64,000 nucleotides of DNA from Utricularia gibba (GCA_002189035.1 NEEC01000007.1:3348001-3412000), one strand, 5' to 3'. Shown: positions 47,932 through 61,245, counted from the stretch's first letter. The notes: a model not told the origin generated them from the letters alone. Program-made: numbers and translations.

Positions 47932-49800
47932 TATATGCCTATGTCAATGACGAAAAGCTATAACCAAGAAAATGCATTTTTATTGGTTTCAAACCCATTA
48001 CCAAAGGTTGTAAGCTATGGAGTCCCAACCTGAAACATGTGATTATGTGTGAGGATGTTGTATTCAATGAAAAGTCTCTTATGTACAAAAAATCTGAGGA
48101 AAGGAAAAATGTTAAAATTGCTTCCCAAGAGACTTCCTCAAGTAAAAACCAGTTGAGTATTGAATTTGTAGAATCCAAAGTTGAACAAAATGCTAAGGGT
48201 GATGCTTCTAAGTATGCTAACGAGCTATCCACAACCCTTGAAAATTTAGAGCAAACCATAGTTATTTGAAGAACTTGAAGAGAAGTTAAAATTTCTGCTA
48301 TATATATTGAAGCTGACCTAATAGCTTTTGCTCTTGTAATAGCTGATGATCTTGAGTTGGAAGATGAACCTAGCACTCTCCAAGATGCTACAAAGTCCAA
48401 AAATTCGAAGTAATGGCATGAAGCCATGGGTGAATAAATTGCCTGTCTACAAAAAAAAAAAAAAAAAGACATGGTCTCTTGTTCTGCTTCCTGCATGAAA
48501 GAAAGTTGTAAAATGCAAATTAAGTAATAGAATTAAGGATGGAATTCTTGGGGTTGAACCAAGAAGATTCAAAGTAAGGCTAGTGGCTAAAGGTTTTAGT
48601 CAAATTCCCGACTTGGATTTTATGATGCTTATTTCATGGTAGTTAAACTCACTACCATTCAACTTATCCCAAGTCTGGTTGTAAGAAAGAATTTGGAGCT
48701 ACATTAGATGGATATAAAGATTGCATTTTTAAATGGCACACTCAATGAGGAGATTTACATGCTTCAACCCGAATGATACATTAAACAAGGAACTATAGAA
48801 CTTGAGTGGAAGCTGAATATAGCTTTTTACGAGCTCAAGCAATCGCCCTAACAATGATATAAGCGATTTGCTATCTTTTTATTCAATATTAGCTTCTTAC
48901 AAATTGCTTATGATCCTTATTTCTTTTTCTTAAAACAAGCTAATGATGTTGATATGGTGTTCTTATTAGTATATATTGAAAATATACTTCTTGTTGCAAA
49001 GTTTACTTATGTTATTCAACAACTTAAGCATAAGCTTGTCTCAAAGTTCGAGATGAAAGATCTCAATGAAGCATAAAAAATTCTTAGCATCAAAATTTTC
49101 TAGGACAAGTCAAAAGGGTACTTTGCTGATGACTCAATCCTCTTACATGCAAAAGGTTCTTGAAAAATTTCTTATATTTGATGAAAAACCTGTTAGTGTT
49201 CCTCTTGCTGCTCACTTTAAGTTATCGGCATCATTGTGCCCAAAAAATGTTGAAAAAGTGCAAGAGATGGAATGTATGTCGTATGCCAATGTGTTTGACT
49301 CTCTAATGCATTATATAATATGCACAAGACTCGATTTTTCTCATACTATGAGTGTGTTAAGTCGATACATGGGAAACTTGGGAAAAAAACATTGGCATGT
49401 TGCTCAGTGGACTTTGAGATTCCTTGCTAGAACTCAAAACGTCTTTTATTCACTTCTTCAAACATTGGAGTTATTGGTTTCTCTAACTCTTGATTTGGAC
49501 TCTCGAAAATCCCTTATTGTCTATATATTCTTATTGAGAAATACAACTATATCATGGAAGGCAATGTTACAACATTCACCAGCACTTTCCACCACCAAGA
49601 TCGAATTAATGTCACTTACCGTGGCTGTCAAAGAAGCTATTTGGCTTAATGGTTTTCTCTCTAAACTTGGTGTGCAAAAACTGATGAAAGGAGTTCTATG
49701 TTTTAGTTGAAGTGCAATTTTTTTGGCTAAAGATTCTATGTTTCACAACCGCACAAAGCATATTGATGTTTGTTACAGTACATCCAAGAAGTGATTGAGA
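47932..49800 (+). pseudogene. Copia integrase end, reverse transcriptase and RNase H remnant
   Basis: WAYVNDEKL-like restart after the hAT TSD, then CIFLGFKPITKGCKLW-like and VVFNEKSLMYKK (47960-48090), reverse-transcriptase start RRFKVRLVAKGFSQIPDLDF (about 48568-48620), catalytic region ISIYIENILLVAKF-like (about 48966-49005) where the usual YVDD is YIEN, and the C-terminal/RNase H part at 49066-49710 (SYMQKVLEKFLIFD, SVLSRYMGNLGKKHW, ALSTTKIELMSLTVAVKEAI). Stops in the RT part. Confidence 0.88.
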
Positions 49801-50439
49801 AGGATCAAGTGCAAGTGTTAACCAAAGTGTTGTCGACAACCAAATTCCTCACTTTGAGGAGGCTAGTGGGTCTTCTTGAGAACAAAGTTATTAGCATCTG
49901 AAGTCGTCCACTCATTCTGTAGGGATGGTTCTCCTCTACCGTGACTTATGTTGCCGAGTGCTACAGTGAGGAGAAGGTGTCGAGAACTCTATTGACAGGG
50001 CATTGAAGGAAGTTAATGATGTGCATTTATGTTACTATGAACCATATTGAGTAAACTCTTAGTCAAGGGGATATTTGTTGAGTCTATGTCTCTCGTTTGA
50101 TATAACTTGGGTCATTATAATTCAACCCAAAGACAAGACGTGGCATCTCTCTCACGTAACATGGCATAGACAAAGTGATAAGACATTTCTTTTAAGGATG
50201 TTACAGGTGTCGCGTTCTTCTTATTCCTTTAGTCATTTTGTCTCTTGTATATTTTAACTTCATTGATTTTTTCTTTACATTAGTAGATAGCTTCATCGCT
50301 CGTGGTTTTCTTTCACCTTGGGTTTTCATGTAAAATCAGTGTATCTTCCTTTTCTCTTTTTGTTTTCGATCAAGCTTTCAAACACCCTATCACATAAAGT
50401 TTTGATCTCTAACACATACGAGCACGAACGATCATTATA

Positions 50440-50832
50440 GGTATCCTACGTACTCCAAATGACACTCCGTTAGCTTCATAAGTTTAAGATCAATTACAAT
50501 TCCATGTAGACACAAAGTCACAAGATTACATCGAAAGGGAGTAGGAGAAATAGAACTTTGTTCCTATTCTACTGAAATCGAGAAACCGACGAGATAGGAA
50601 ATTGTCTCAAAATGTAAATAAATAAAGAGTCCTTTTACATAAAATTGATGATTATCAAGTGCGTAACTCACTGAAAAGAAGAAGACCCAAGAAGGGGCCG
50701 ATGAGTGAAGCATACACGAAGCAACGCATGCCTAGATCAATGCAAGCATCCCACTTAGCGTTCAAATGATACTTCACCAGAATCTAAGGTTCTTTCTCGT
50801 CCACTGTTTTTTGAAGTTTACCCATGAAACAT
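50440..50832. other. Spacer between Copia element and gypsy solo LTR
   Basis: No gene seen; ordinary intergenic or decayed repeat DNA. Confidence 0.4.
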
Positions 50833-51950
50833 TGATAAACGAAAAATATGCAATGTATACAATTATGAGCATAGTGTTTAGGGTCGAACACAAAAAGTAG
50901 GTACTTGTTATGTGATATCAATGCATGCAATCAATGTCACGTTGATAGATTTAGTCTTAATTAGGACTAAAACCGGTCTGTGATAAAATACAGAAAAGAA
51001 AAGCAATAAATTCTTGAGCTCGGTTATGCTTAAGATGAGATGGGTGGTGCCTTGGGACTTCTAGGACTTGCATGCTGATCACTAAAATAACTTCACATAT
51101 ACCACAAATCATACATCTAACAAGCAAAAGTCTAGATCTATCCAAACCCTTGTTTTCTCATAATTTTTTGTCTACCTCTAATTAGGGTTGTTAAGATGAA
51201 TTTTACTCATTCCCTCTCTTAGATCTATCCTAGTTTGATAAGGAAGTAGTGTGATCTATGGTTAACAAGGTCAAATCATTAATTAGCACATTATAGCTCT
51301 TTTGCCCCAAGGCAACCTTTCTAAGTACTTAGCCACTCATAACAAAGAAAAAGAAATCATTTTCATAACATATCCTATGCAATATTCTAATGTCAAAGTG
51401 AAACGACAACATAAGATGTATAACAGAATATAAACAACAAATTGTTCATGTAGAAAAACTAGAACTAGTCTTAGTTAGGAAAGTGTTCTTCAAAAGTAGA
51501 AGAAATCTTCCAAAAGGGAGCTCGTTTTTTTGGAACATCTTCCCTATTCTCCTTGGTGTTCACGTGATGAGGAGATATTTTTCTAGAAGTCTCCAGCCTA
51601 TTGTTCAATGTCCTCCTCCTCTTCTTTCTCTCCCATCATTTCCAAAAATCCTATTTTTTACTTCTTTGAGATTTGTTTGTACTTCATCTAGCTTTTTGCC
51701 CATATTTTCTATGACTACACTGTTCTTTTTCGGTTCCTCGAGATTTGGGGTGGCTGACAATTGTTGCATTGCTCTAAGGAATTATTAGAAACAAGGTTGA
51801 GACTAAATCATAGATTTAGTCATAACTAGGAATAAAACATGCGATTGTAATGTTAGTCGTAAAACCATAGAAATTCATATTAGAACTTAAGTTTTGTGAC
51901 AAAATATCAAATATTTTTTACTCTTAAACATTCAAAAATATGTGTTATCA
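50833..51950 (-). mobile_element. Gypsy-type solo LTR, family C copy 2
   Basis: An 1118-bp copy of the LTR at 5259-6403, starting TGATAAACG and ending TGTGTTATCA on the plus strand. Flanks AACAT (50828-50832) and AACTT (51951-51955) are a TSD with one mismatch. Orientation minus, by comparison with the LTR-PBS junction at 63810. Confidence 0.85.
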
Positions 51951-52146
51951 AACTTATTTCAAATTCTTTCGTTGGTATTCTTAGGGTCATCATCAAATGC
52001 CCAATTGACCCTTTGATTGGGCTTATTGCTTTTAATTTTATAGTGACCCAATCATCTTTATAAAAACATCATCCTTGTCGGCTTCGAGCGGGGAATATCT
52101 GATTGACAATTCCAATCGCGATCCCGGTTGTGCAGTGAGACCAGAA

Positions 52147-54169
52147 ATGGCCACCTGTGGGGAAGTGATTTCTAGTGTCCAAGTACCTCTACTAGACGAC
52201 TCCGTGGAGGGCTGCGTCGACATCAAAGGTCGCCCTGTTTTCCGATCCAAATCCGGTGGCTGGAAGTCTGCAGCTTTCATCATAGGTACTTTATTTACTC
52301 CATATCCTCGCTCGAATTCTTTATTTTCGACTTTTCTTTTTGTTTCTGTGACCGGAGCGAGCAATTTCAGGAGTTGAGGTGGCGGAGAGATTCAGTTACT
52401 ATGGAATTAGTTCGAATCTGATCAGCTATTTGACCGGGCCTCTGGGCCAGTCCACGGCCACGGCGGCGGAGAATGTGAATGCGTGGGCTGGGACGGCGTC
52501 ACTTCAACCGCTATTGGGTGCTTTTGTAGCTGACTCTTTTCTGGGTCGATATCGAATGATCGTTCTTGCTTCGATCCTTTATGTTGTGGTTGGTAGTCAC
52601 ATTCTTCAGCGAAACTGTCGTTTTCTTTTTGCTGGTTAAGCTCTTTGTTCATATATTTCCACTGATTTCAGGGCCTTGGATGCTTGGCTCTGTCAGCTCT
52701 GATTTACACATCAAACTCATCCAACTGCCGAAGTTCACCGAGTGATTCTTGTTCACCACCAACTTTCCAAATTGTTCTTTTCTTCTTCTCTCTGTATATG
52801 GTAGCTCTAGCTCAAGGAGGGCACAAGCCTTGTGTCCAAGCTTTTGGAGCAGACCAGTTTGATGAAAGAAATCCACGAGAATGTAAAGACAAGAGCTCCT
52901 TCTTCAACTGGTGGTACTTTTCATTCTGCTCTGGTGTTTTAGTAGCGCTTTCAGTTTTAAGCTACATACAAGACAACTTGAGTTGGGCCCTTGGTTTTGG
53001 TATCCCCTGCATCATCATGGTCATGGCCCTGATTCTCTTTCTGCTTGGAACTTCCACATACCGGTTCCATGTCGAAAATGATAATGAAAATCCATTCCTC
53101 AGAATAGGTAGAGTGTTTGTTAGAGCAGCAAAAAATTGGCGTGTTACAGATGCAGCTGTAGCAGCAGAAGCCGAGGCTCAGGGAATTCTTCTTCACCAAG
53201 GGTTTCAGCACTACAAGTAGGTATCCTTGAAGTATCCTTTTGCTTCATCCGTTGAAAGCATGGTCTTGCCACATAAACTGTTGGTCACTTGATTTCATGT
53301 GCTGCTTTGGCTTCTTGCTTCTTCTGAGGATTAACTCAAGTTTATGCATTGCTGATAGGTGTCTTAATAAAGCGTTAATTGTACCTGAAGGATCAAGTAG
53401 AAATTCCAATGTCTGCAGCATCAGTGGCATTGAAGAAGCCAAAGCTGCTCTGAGGCTCGTTCCAATATGGGCATCATGCTTGATTTACACGGTAGTGTAC
53501 GCTCAAGTCACAACTTTTTTCACCAAGCAAGGGACTACCATGGACCGCCAAATCACTGCAAGCTTTCAAGTGCCACCTGCCTCTCTTCAGTTACTCGTTA
53601 CTCTATCCATCGTTCTCTTCATTCCTATCTACGACCGCATCCTGGTTCCAGTAGCACGAGCCATAACTAAGAGACCATCAGGTATAACAATGCTTCAGCG
53701 AATTGGAACAGGATTGTTCCTCTCTGCACTTTCGATGGTGTATGCTGCCCTAGTGGAGAAGAAACGCCTTGATACGGCAATTGAACATGGGCTGATCGAC
53801 AAACCAAAGGTGACAGTCCCAATGAGCGTGTGGTGGTTGGCACCTCAGTACTTGCTCTCTGGGATTTCAGATGTGTTCACAATTGTTGGCTTGCAAGAGT
53901 TGTTCTATGATCAGGTTCCCAATGAGCTCAGAAGTATTGGCTTAGCTTTGTATCTTAGCATATTTGGAGTGGGGAGTTTCATCAGCACTTTTCTTATATC
54001 TTGTATAGAGAGAGCCACAGGTGGCCCCGGTCGGGATAGCTGGTTCTCGAACAACCTTAATCGAGCTCACCTGGATTATTTCTACTGGCTCCTGGCTAGC
54101 CTCAGTGCAGCTTCACTTGTGGCCTATCTCCTGTTTGCGAGCTCCTATGTTTACACCAGAAAAAGGTGA
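52147..54169 (+). CDS. NRT1/PTR family (NPF) proton-coupled transporter
   Basis: Proton-coupled solute transporter of the plant NPF group (nitrate, peptides, hormones or glucosinolates in different members). Four exons: 52147-52285, 52371-52588, 52672-53216, 53359-54169; 570 residues, in phase, all GT-AG. The proton-coupling motif EVAER (residues 49-53) is intact after [10 protein letters not shown], followed by [20 protein letters not shown]. The rest shows the family layout: [12 protein letters not shown], about twelve hydrophobic segments, [26 protein letters not shown], and the C-terminal half with [20 protein letters not shown] and [20 protein letters not shown]. Closest in feel to the NPF5 clade; substrate cannot be read from sequence. 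The residue before LNKAL is C where most relatives have F. The start is the first ATG; there is no in-frame ATG between it and the upstream TATA-like TTTATAAAAAC (about 52057). Convergent with the patellin gene. Confidence 0.95.
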
Positions 54170-54559
54170 AGCGCCTCAGAGTGGCATCACTCTGCATCAC
54201 CAAGGCATGTCAGTTATATTCATGCGAATACAACAAACAGAGGTGGATTCTGATCAATACACTTGGACGGTTAGAATTCAAGCTATAGTTTCTTGCATGA
54301 TCTGAGACATCACATGGATGCTTTGGTCTTGTCTGCTTTCTTCAATCGGTGTGCGAGATGTATGATGTGTAAGACAAGAATAAACTTTTGCTTGCTCCTT
54401 GGGGTCAGCAGATCTGCAAATTTATATATTCTTTCTGTTGCCATTCCCCCTTGTTCAAAAGTGCCCCTACTCTCGAGCCTCGGCAACTTGGTCTATGGAC
54501 CTTGTTGTTCTAAAACCATGCCAGCCATTGAAGAAACAATTGAAGGGGTGAAATGATCA

Positions 54560-55000
54560 ATACACCAAGGTGTGTGTTTGGCAGGAGGTCTGGATTAATA
54601 AAAATTAGAATTAACAAGGTTTAAAACTGAGCTCAAATTTATTCTTATTTAGATAAAAATAAATTTGATAGTGATGCTTATTTAAAACGTGATTTATAAT
54701 GTGAATTATTTAATATAAAACATCCAATTTATTTTAAACATACAAGGAGGTAGGTTGAGTTTGAATTCAAGAAGTGTAGAAAAATGATGTTTAACTTAAA
54801 CTTGTATTTTTAAATTAACCCCTTCTAACAAACATGGATAATATTAAACCAAATCCAATAAAATCAAGCTAAACACCCCTACCAAACAGCCCCTAATAGG
54901 ATTATTCAAAGACACATACTATACAAGCTCATAATCTGCAACATACAACATGAAAGCATCAAAACAGACACAGAAAAGCAACCTTTCCAAGCTTCTTTAC
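54560..55000. other. Convergent 3' region between NPF and patellin genes
   Basis: No coding signal; AT-rich, presumably holding the ends of the two 3' UTRs. Confidence 0.4.
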
Positions 55001-55001
55001 A

Positions 55002-56788
55002 TCAGTTGGTGTACTGAGTAACTTTGAGGCGATAAAGCAGCATCTTTTTCTTTTTCGTGGAATTGCTGATTATGAGGAGTATCTTACCTAGCTCGCCAGC
55101 TGGGAATCTACCAGAGACGATTGGCTCATCAGTTGGAAGCATCTTACGAGTCCTTTGGATGAGCACTGTGAATCCAGACTTCGGAATGAATTCTGCGCTG
55201 TATCTGACTCCCCATCCAATCACTCGAAGCTCCCATACGACAGTGCACATCTGCAAAGTAGTCCATGAGATCCATACTTGACGGGAACGCAAAAAAAAAA
55301 TGTTGATAACAAACCTCATTGACGGCAATCTCGATGGTTCGCTTAGTTGCTGGTTTGATTGTGAGCTTTGTAGCAGGATCATTCATGGTGAACTCCGGAT
55401 TGCATTCACAGGGATCCAAGCTGAGACCACCGTACACTACCGGCACTTGTTCTGGTCGTATGTACCTGCGGTAGCAACAATGTTATAAAAAATGAGAAAC
55501 AAGCTATCCTGTACAGAAGTTGGCATGACCAATATTGGATCACTAACTTGAAGAGGGTTTTGGCCGTCTTCATCGGACTGGAAAACACGAATTTGCTCTT
55601 GGTTCGTTGCGTGAGAAACGGAGTCATCATTGAGTAGAAAGCCAAGTACCACCAAGGAACATTTATGAAAACCTATGTGAACAAAACGTTGGTCGAGTGT
55701 GATTCAAACCGCATAAAGGTTTCTCACCAAGAATGCAGAAGGTCTGATCCAACGACAACAAAATATAACTACTCCAGAATTGCCAAGCTGTAAGTGCGTC
55801 CCAAAAATTGATATGTTGGTGATGACAATTGAGTCAGAACTAAAAAACTTGCCTGCTTTGCAACGAAGCCAGGGTAATTATCCTGCAACACTTGCAGCGC
55901 TTGTTGAGTTGCACTCCTCAGTCCCCTCAGCCCTGGGCCCGTAGAGTTTTTCAGGTCACTAACCTGAAAAATGGTGTTTATCCCACCAGGGCTGTAGTCC
56001 AACTTCCTTATATTTCTCTCCAAGAACTGAATCCTCCACCGCAGAAACCTCACTCTCTTATCTTCATCAGCAAAGGCTTTTGCATACACCTCTTTATTCG
56101 TAAACTCCCCATAGACATTATAACAAACAGGACGCCCGCATTTGTCTTGCCCGTGCATGAACACGATCTTCTCGAAGTCATCGCCTAAATCTTGCTTCAC
56201 CAATTCGTCTACACCAAAATCCCTTCTCCATTGTATAGTATTTCTCAGCATGGAGAAGGCTTCATTGACGTCGAAATCGCGCGCGCGTAAAAATTTGAGC
56301 AAAACAACTTCCGTTCGATCGTCTTTCATCAGAGGCACCTCCCAAATTGAGGTGTCATTTACATTTGAACCTGCCAATAGATGTTTCATATCTTCTAATG
56401 CTTTGAGCTCGAGATCTGAGAGATCCTCAGATTTGCTGCTTTCTTCCTTGACAGAAGTCGGCGACAGTGGAGACTTATTCTTACTTTTCTTGTCCACTAC
56501 TGGCGTCTCCGAAGATTCAGAATCCGATCTCATCAACATAGAAGCCAGCTTTGGACTCTCTTCTCTTTCTCCTAACGCTGCCATCACCGTTACACGTGGC
56601 GTAGGTAACGGTTCTTCTTCTTCCAAGACCGTGACCGCCGATTCCAGCTTCACCTCATGAACTGTACCCGACGTCTGGGGTGACGCTGGAGTTGGGGCTG
56701 AATCCTGCAGAATGCCCAACTCCACCGACGCCAGAGGCGGCTCGAATATGGATTCCGGTGGGAACGCTTGGAGAGTCTCATCCACCAT
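55002..56788 (-). CDS. Patellin (SEC14/CRAL-TRIO plus GOLD domain protein)
   Basis: Phosphoinositide-binding membrane-trafficking protein of the patellin family, which acts at the cell plate and plasma membrane. Four exons in minus order: 56788-55853, 55672-55548, 55465-55315, 55250-55002; 486 residues. An acidic, serine-rich N-terminal region (about residues 1-130) precedes a CRAL-TRIO N domain (VVLLKFLRARDFDVNEAFSM, about 160-185), the SEC14 lipid-binding domain (CGRPVCYNVYGEF, then FQVSDLKN, DNYPGFVAKQ, VFINVPWWYLAFYSMMTPFL, YIRPEQVPVVYGGLS) and a C-terminal GOLD domain (CTVVWELRVIGWGVRYSAEF, then GKILLIISNSTKKKKMLLYR). Intron 1 has a GC donor (CAG|GCAAGT). The shorter N-terminal region resembles the smaller patellins rather than PATL1/2. 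Start is the first in-frame ATG. Confidence 0.95.
55673..55852 (-). other. GC-AG intron 1 of the patellin gene
   Basis: Donor AAGCAG|GCAAGTTTT at 55852, acceptor CACATAG|GTTTTC at 55673. Joining gives FVAKQ then VFINVPWWY, the conserved SEC14 continuation. GCAAGT is the preferred form of GC donors. Confidence 0.88.
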
Positions 56789-56879
56789 TTGGAGATTGGT
56801 GGTGCGTCACGGGAACGATTGTTACTCAACTCTGCTTCACTCCTATTCCTCCTCCTCTCAACATGGTTTAGGTAACTTT

Positions 56880-58200
56880 TGATGACAATCTGGGTCATCA
56901 GGCCACCCAAATATGATGTATTTTTTACAACACCGCTTATTAAAATATTTATAAAAAATAATAATTGAAAAATCAGCAACAAGAAAAGATACGAAATTAA
57001 TATTTTCATTTTAGTTTCATCTTGAAATTTAAATAGTATTAGAGCATAGTGGTATCATTATGCAGCAAGTTAAATTTCATATACATCTAGATTGATTGGT
57101 CTTTATTTTATCTACTGTAGTATATTATAAATGTTCATAGCATGCAATCTTAAATTATTCCATATTTAAAATAAAATTGAAGCCTCGAAAACAAATTAAA
57201 TTCGAGGAAACTCTATCCAATTATTCAGAGAAGATGAATAAAGCCGATTAATGTATGATGATGTGACAACACCCACCGAATAGGTCGGATAATATGCCCG
57301 ATTTTCTTACATGCACCCCCGGGTTGGGGGCCAGACGCCATTTTAGAACACATGGGGAGAGAAGTGAAAATTATTCATTCATTCATTCAGGCTTGTATTG
57401 TTCTTTGGTTTCGTGTGTTTGGAATTATCGGAAATGGGACCCGCCAATTATGTATCGCTGTTCGGGGTAAGAAGATGAGGCGCATGCGGCGGGTGGTGAC
57501 GCGGCAGTTGCCCAGAGCGGGCACGCAGACGCGCGTGTGACAAGGTACGCCGGTAGGAGCGGTCGGACGGTCGGTCGGTCGGTCAGTGGTTATCTCTGTT
57601 CTGTTCAGGAACTAGGGGCAAAACGGGGTTTCCAACCTGGCGCATCCATACGTAAAGTATTTAAGGCCTAATTTTGTAAAATACTATTGTCAAGTTAATT
57701 TTATTACTTATATACCTTTTCCTCTTTAGTACATCTGCTATTTATCTTTTTTATCATTCTTTATTGGCAAGTTACTTTAGTTAGTCTATTTCTTTGTATT
57801 TTACCTTTGCTAACATTTTTATTGACAATTTACCTTAAATGTTCATTTATTTTGGCTATTTACATTTTTTTAGTAATTTACTTTCAGTATTCATTTTTTA
57901 TTGATAATTTACTTTAAATATATAGCTTATTAGCAATTTATTGTGTTCAAAAGCAATTGACATAAATAATGAATAATATATATAATATTATTAATACATG
58001 ATTAAATATTATATTTATTAAATTACAAAGATTAAAATAATCAAAATAAAACATTGTGTTTGAATAATTATTATCATATTCAAAATATACTATAGTGTTA
58101 CAATATTATTAACATATTCTGTAATTTTCATTCATTGATTTTGAAATAAAATTTAAAAATGTATAATTAAATAATTAATTACTTTATGAATCAACATCAT
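56880..58200. other. Patellin upstream region and AT-rich spacer with a GGTC tetranucleotide run
   Basis: The patellin promoter should lie at the left. 57280-57640 is GC-rich and includes (GGTC)n-like repeats at about 57561-57588 (CGGTCGGACGGTCGGTCGGT). From 57660 the DNA is very AT-rich, with repeated ATTTAC-containing phrases to 57960. No gene recognised. Confidence 0.45.
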
Positions 58201-58239
58201 TTTTTCTTATCCTTCCTCGATAGTCCAAAATGTTGTCCT

Positions 58240-60780
58240 CACCATCCCAAATGAGATTTTTGTGATGACCTCAACAATGAATCAGATGGGATGATTATAG
58301 AAGGAAATATGAACATTGATGATTGTGGATACCTCAAAGAATTTCTAGCATTAATATAGCCCGAGTTATCTATAAGTTTGTGATTTTTCCTTAATATGAT
58401 GAATATTGGATGCTTGTGGCTGAGCATGAGAATCAGAGGGCAATAGGATGTTATCTAATCTTTGGTGTAGTATATACCTTGACGGGCAAAGTGAATCCCA
58501 TCGATATGTTGTCGCATGATAAAATTGATCAAAAGGTTGAGAGTTGAAATCCCTAGGATCTGATTCATTAGTAACACTCTTATGACGTCTTCCTGAATTC
58601 TAAAAATCCACAAGTCCCTTGTGACTTGCCATGTTTTGTGCACTTTCTTGATAGATCAACTTGAAATAGAAATAACATAGGTGCTGAATAATACTCATCT
58701 CATACCAGTAGAACTTGAGCACTATATGTATTCACCAAATATATTGTCTTATAATACTCGTTCATATGATCTCTTGGCTTTATCTAAAATGGATGGCAAG
58801 CCTACATTTTATAAAAGTGAACACAATCATTAATATTTAGTTAATAAATCATTGAAATGAGTTGCACAACATACCTTTTGTGTATGAGCACATGAATACC
58901 TATCAAAATGTCAAACTCTGCAATCACATGTCTACTCTCGAATGCATACCCTATTAATTGTTGTACCATGCAGGCCTATTAATTTCACTTCTATAATCAT
59001 ATTTCTTGTATCATATATTATGCATGTAAACAAAGAAAGTTTTCTAGAGGCTCCTCATACTTCTTAGTAACTTGATCACCAAAGGGAATCCCTTTGTTTT
59101 GTTTGTGGAGTACATCTATCTTATACTATTCAAAATATTGTCGAGTCTTCTTAAATGCCACCTAAATAAAGATATATACATATGATTATTACAATATATA
59201 ATAACTTATATTGATAATGAGATTACCTTTGACAATCCATGTAGGTGTAACACATCGATTCTCTTGAAGTACATTGTTTAAGAACTCTACATAATTCATA
59301 GTTATTATTGTATGTTTGATTATCAAAATATAAAGTTAATAAAATAAAATAATTTAAAATAGAATATGAATATAAAATTGATAAATGTACATATAGCCTC
59401 TATCCTAAAGTATCATTTATTCCTCATATGTGATATTGCTCATGTATTCAACAGTTTTTGAGGATCATCATGCTAACAAGTTCATTACATGTATTAAATT
59501 TATCACATTCTGAGCATATGCTACTTGCATAATAAATTGTGAAATTCCTTTGGATTTTGAGCTAATAATGGCTCATACAATTCTTTCTTATGCGAAATAC
59601 ACACCATATATGTATCCCATGAGGGGAATTGAATTGTAGATAAGTTTCATACGTAGAAACAAGTCCAAAACCATGATTACTTATTACAAAAACTCCATGT
59701 CTTAAACGGACATGTATATCCAACATTCATAAAAACCATCCTCAATCAAATCCAAACTGCAGTGGAAATATTGCATATGCAATAAGACATACATAGTTGT
59801 TGACGTCAACAACAACAACAACCAGTAACTTATAATTATATCGACCATAAAGATGAGTACCATCAATACATAAGACTAGATAACAATATTGAATGGTATT
59901 CGTTGAAAATCCATAAGCTCAAAATATATGAGTAAAGTGATCCCATTTTCACCCATAATAGATTTATATTTTTCAATAGTTTTAGGATTTTGTTTATACA
60001 CCTCCATGAGATACCATAGCAGATCTAAAGTTGATGTTTCTCATGAATCATATTGTAATTCATATGCCCCATATTAAACAAGTCCATACAGGCTAGTCTT
60101 ACACTTCATAATTTTTTTTTATTAATGATTATCATAATTTCCTTAGCTTTTAATTGAGAGTGTAGTAGAGTAACTAAACGAGGAGCAATATAAAATAGAT
60201 AAGTTGACATGTGTATTTTTTCCAAATTCCGATGTGACATCACGTGTATGAGAATGTACAAGTTTAGTAATTTTCCACGTAGCCGTCCATTGTGCATCCC
60301 TGCACACAAGTAGAATGGACATATGAATTTTTCAGAAAGAGCTTTAGCACAATATATCTTATATTGAGTATTATTATTCTTTTTCACCTTTCTCTTTGAA
60401 CCACACAAATATAATATTTCACAATCACATCATTTAAGCTTTGTTTAGGTTTGAAATATATATCTTTTGGTAACTCCATTGTTTTTCATTATAATAATCT
60501 ATTTCCATTGATTTATCAAAACTATCTGCATAATAGAAATCATCTTCATTATGATGAAAAATATTTTGGTTGTTCGATTGTAAGATTGAATAACATTGAT
60601 GCTGTAAATTATTAGTAAATTCAAAATCCTGATCCTTAATAATATCTTTAAAAGTAGAAATTTTCTCATCAGTTGAATTCTATGAAAAATAATCAAAGTT
60701 AGCATATGAATATTCATGATATGTATGATCTTCATCATCATATAAATGAGAGATTCTTCGATAATTTATATATCATAAGG
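58240..60780 (-). pseudogene. Mutator-like (MULE) transposase remnant
   Basis: Minus-strand MULE with many stops. In order: N-terminal finger-like part (KVKKNNNTQYKIYCAKALSE, FICPFYLCAGMHNGR, about 60395-60290), the DDE region CIDGTHLYGRYNYKLLVVVV then DVNNYVCLIAYAI (about 59870-59780) and RLRHGVFVISNHGFGLVSTY (about 59710-59650), and a SWIM zinc motif CDCRVxHFDRYSCAHTQK (about 58925-58870). The order matches MuDR-type transposases. No terminal inverted repeats or TSD recognised. Confidence 0.82.
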
Positions 60781-61245
60781 GTGTACATGATGAAAATCAA
60801 AGAAATATATAATAATTAGGTGCTAATGATAATATTTGATGAATAAAAATATTTTACAATTAATTTATGTCAAAGTCAAATATTGCAATTTATGAAATTA
60901 TTTAGAAATATACCTAGTTTCTGATTTTTTTAATAATCCACTCATTATACAAAATCTTTTATAAAATACATTCTTAATGATAATTATAAACATAACATTA
61001 TTTGGGAATTTTATCAAAACTTATTATTTGTTATGGATCAAAGAATTTTAAAAATATAATATGTCTAAATACACTAAAAATAATTATTTTAAGTTTGATG
61101 AACAAGTCATTTTTTATATTTTAATGTATAATTATAATAACACATTTTTTTACAACTTATTAACATCATTCAATACAAAAAAAGAATATTTATGCAAGTG
61201 ATATTTATTATTTCTAATGTTATTTTTCAGTTTTATTTATTACTA
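60781..61245. other. AT-rich spacer
   Basis: No gene or element recognised. Ends in TACTA (61241-61245), the TSD of the next solo LTR. Confidence 0.4.

Larger units (their letters stand above)
42176..50439 (+). mobile_element. Ty1/Copia retrotransposon with both LTRs, PBS, PPT and TSD; two nested insertions
   Basis: LTRs at 42176-42537 (362 bp) and 50076-50439 (364 bp) start TGTTxxGTCTATG and end CCTTACA/CATTATA, and match along their length. Flanks GGGAT (42171-42175) and GGTAT (50440-50444) form a TSD with one mismatch. The primer-binding site TGGTATCAAAG (42541-) is complementary to initiator-methionine tRNA with small changes, and a GTCAAGGGGATA polypurine tract precedes the 3' LTR. Gag to RNase H remnants lie on the plus strand. 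A solo LTR (44096-44722) and a hAT transposon (45062-47923) were inserted later: removing both rejoins the integrase coding sequence. Confidence 0.93.

Noticed and set aside
52075-52146. N-terminal extension of the NPF transporter
   Set aside because: The upstream open frame has no ATG (it starts at TTG); family proteins start near MATCGEV.
53245-53442. Minus-strand frames inside the NPF gene
   Set aside because: Shadows of the plus-strand coding sequence and intron.
57561-57588. GGTC tetranucleotide run as a regulatory element
   Set aside because: It is a short simple repeat with no gene start nearby; noted only as a microsatellite.
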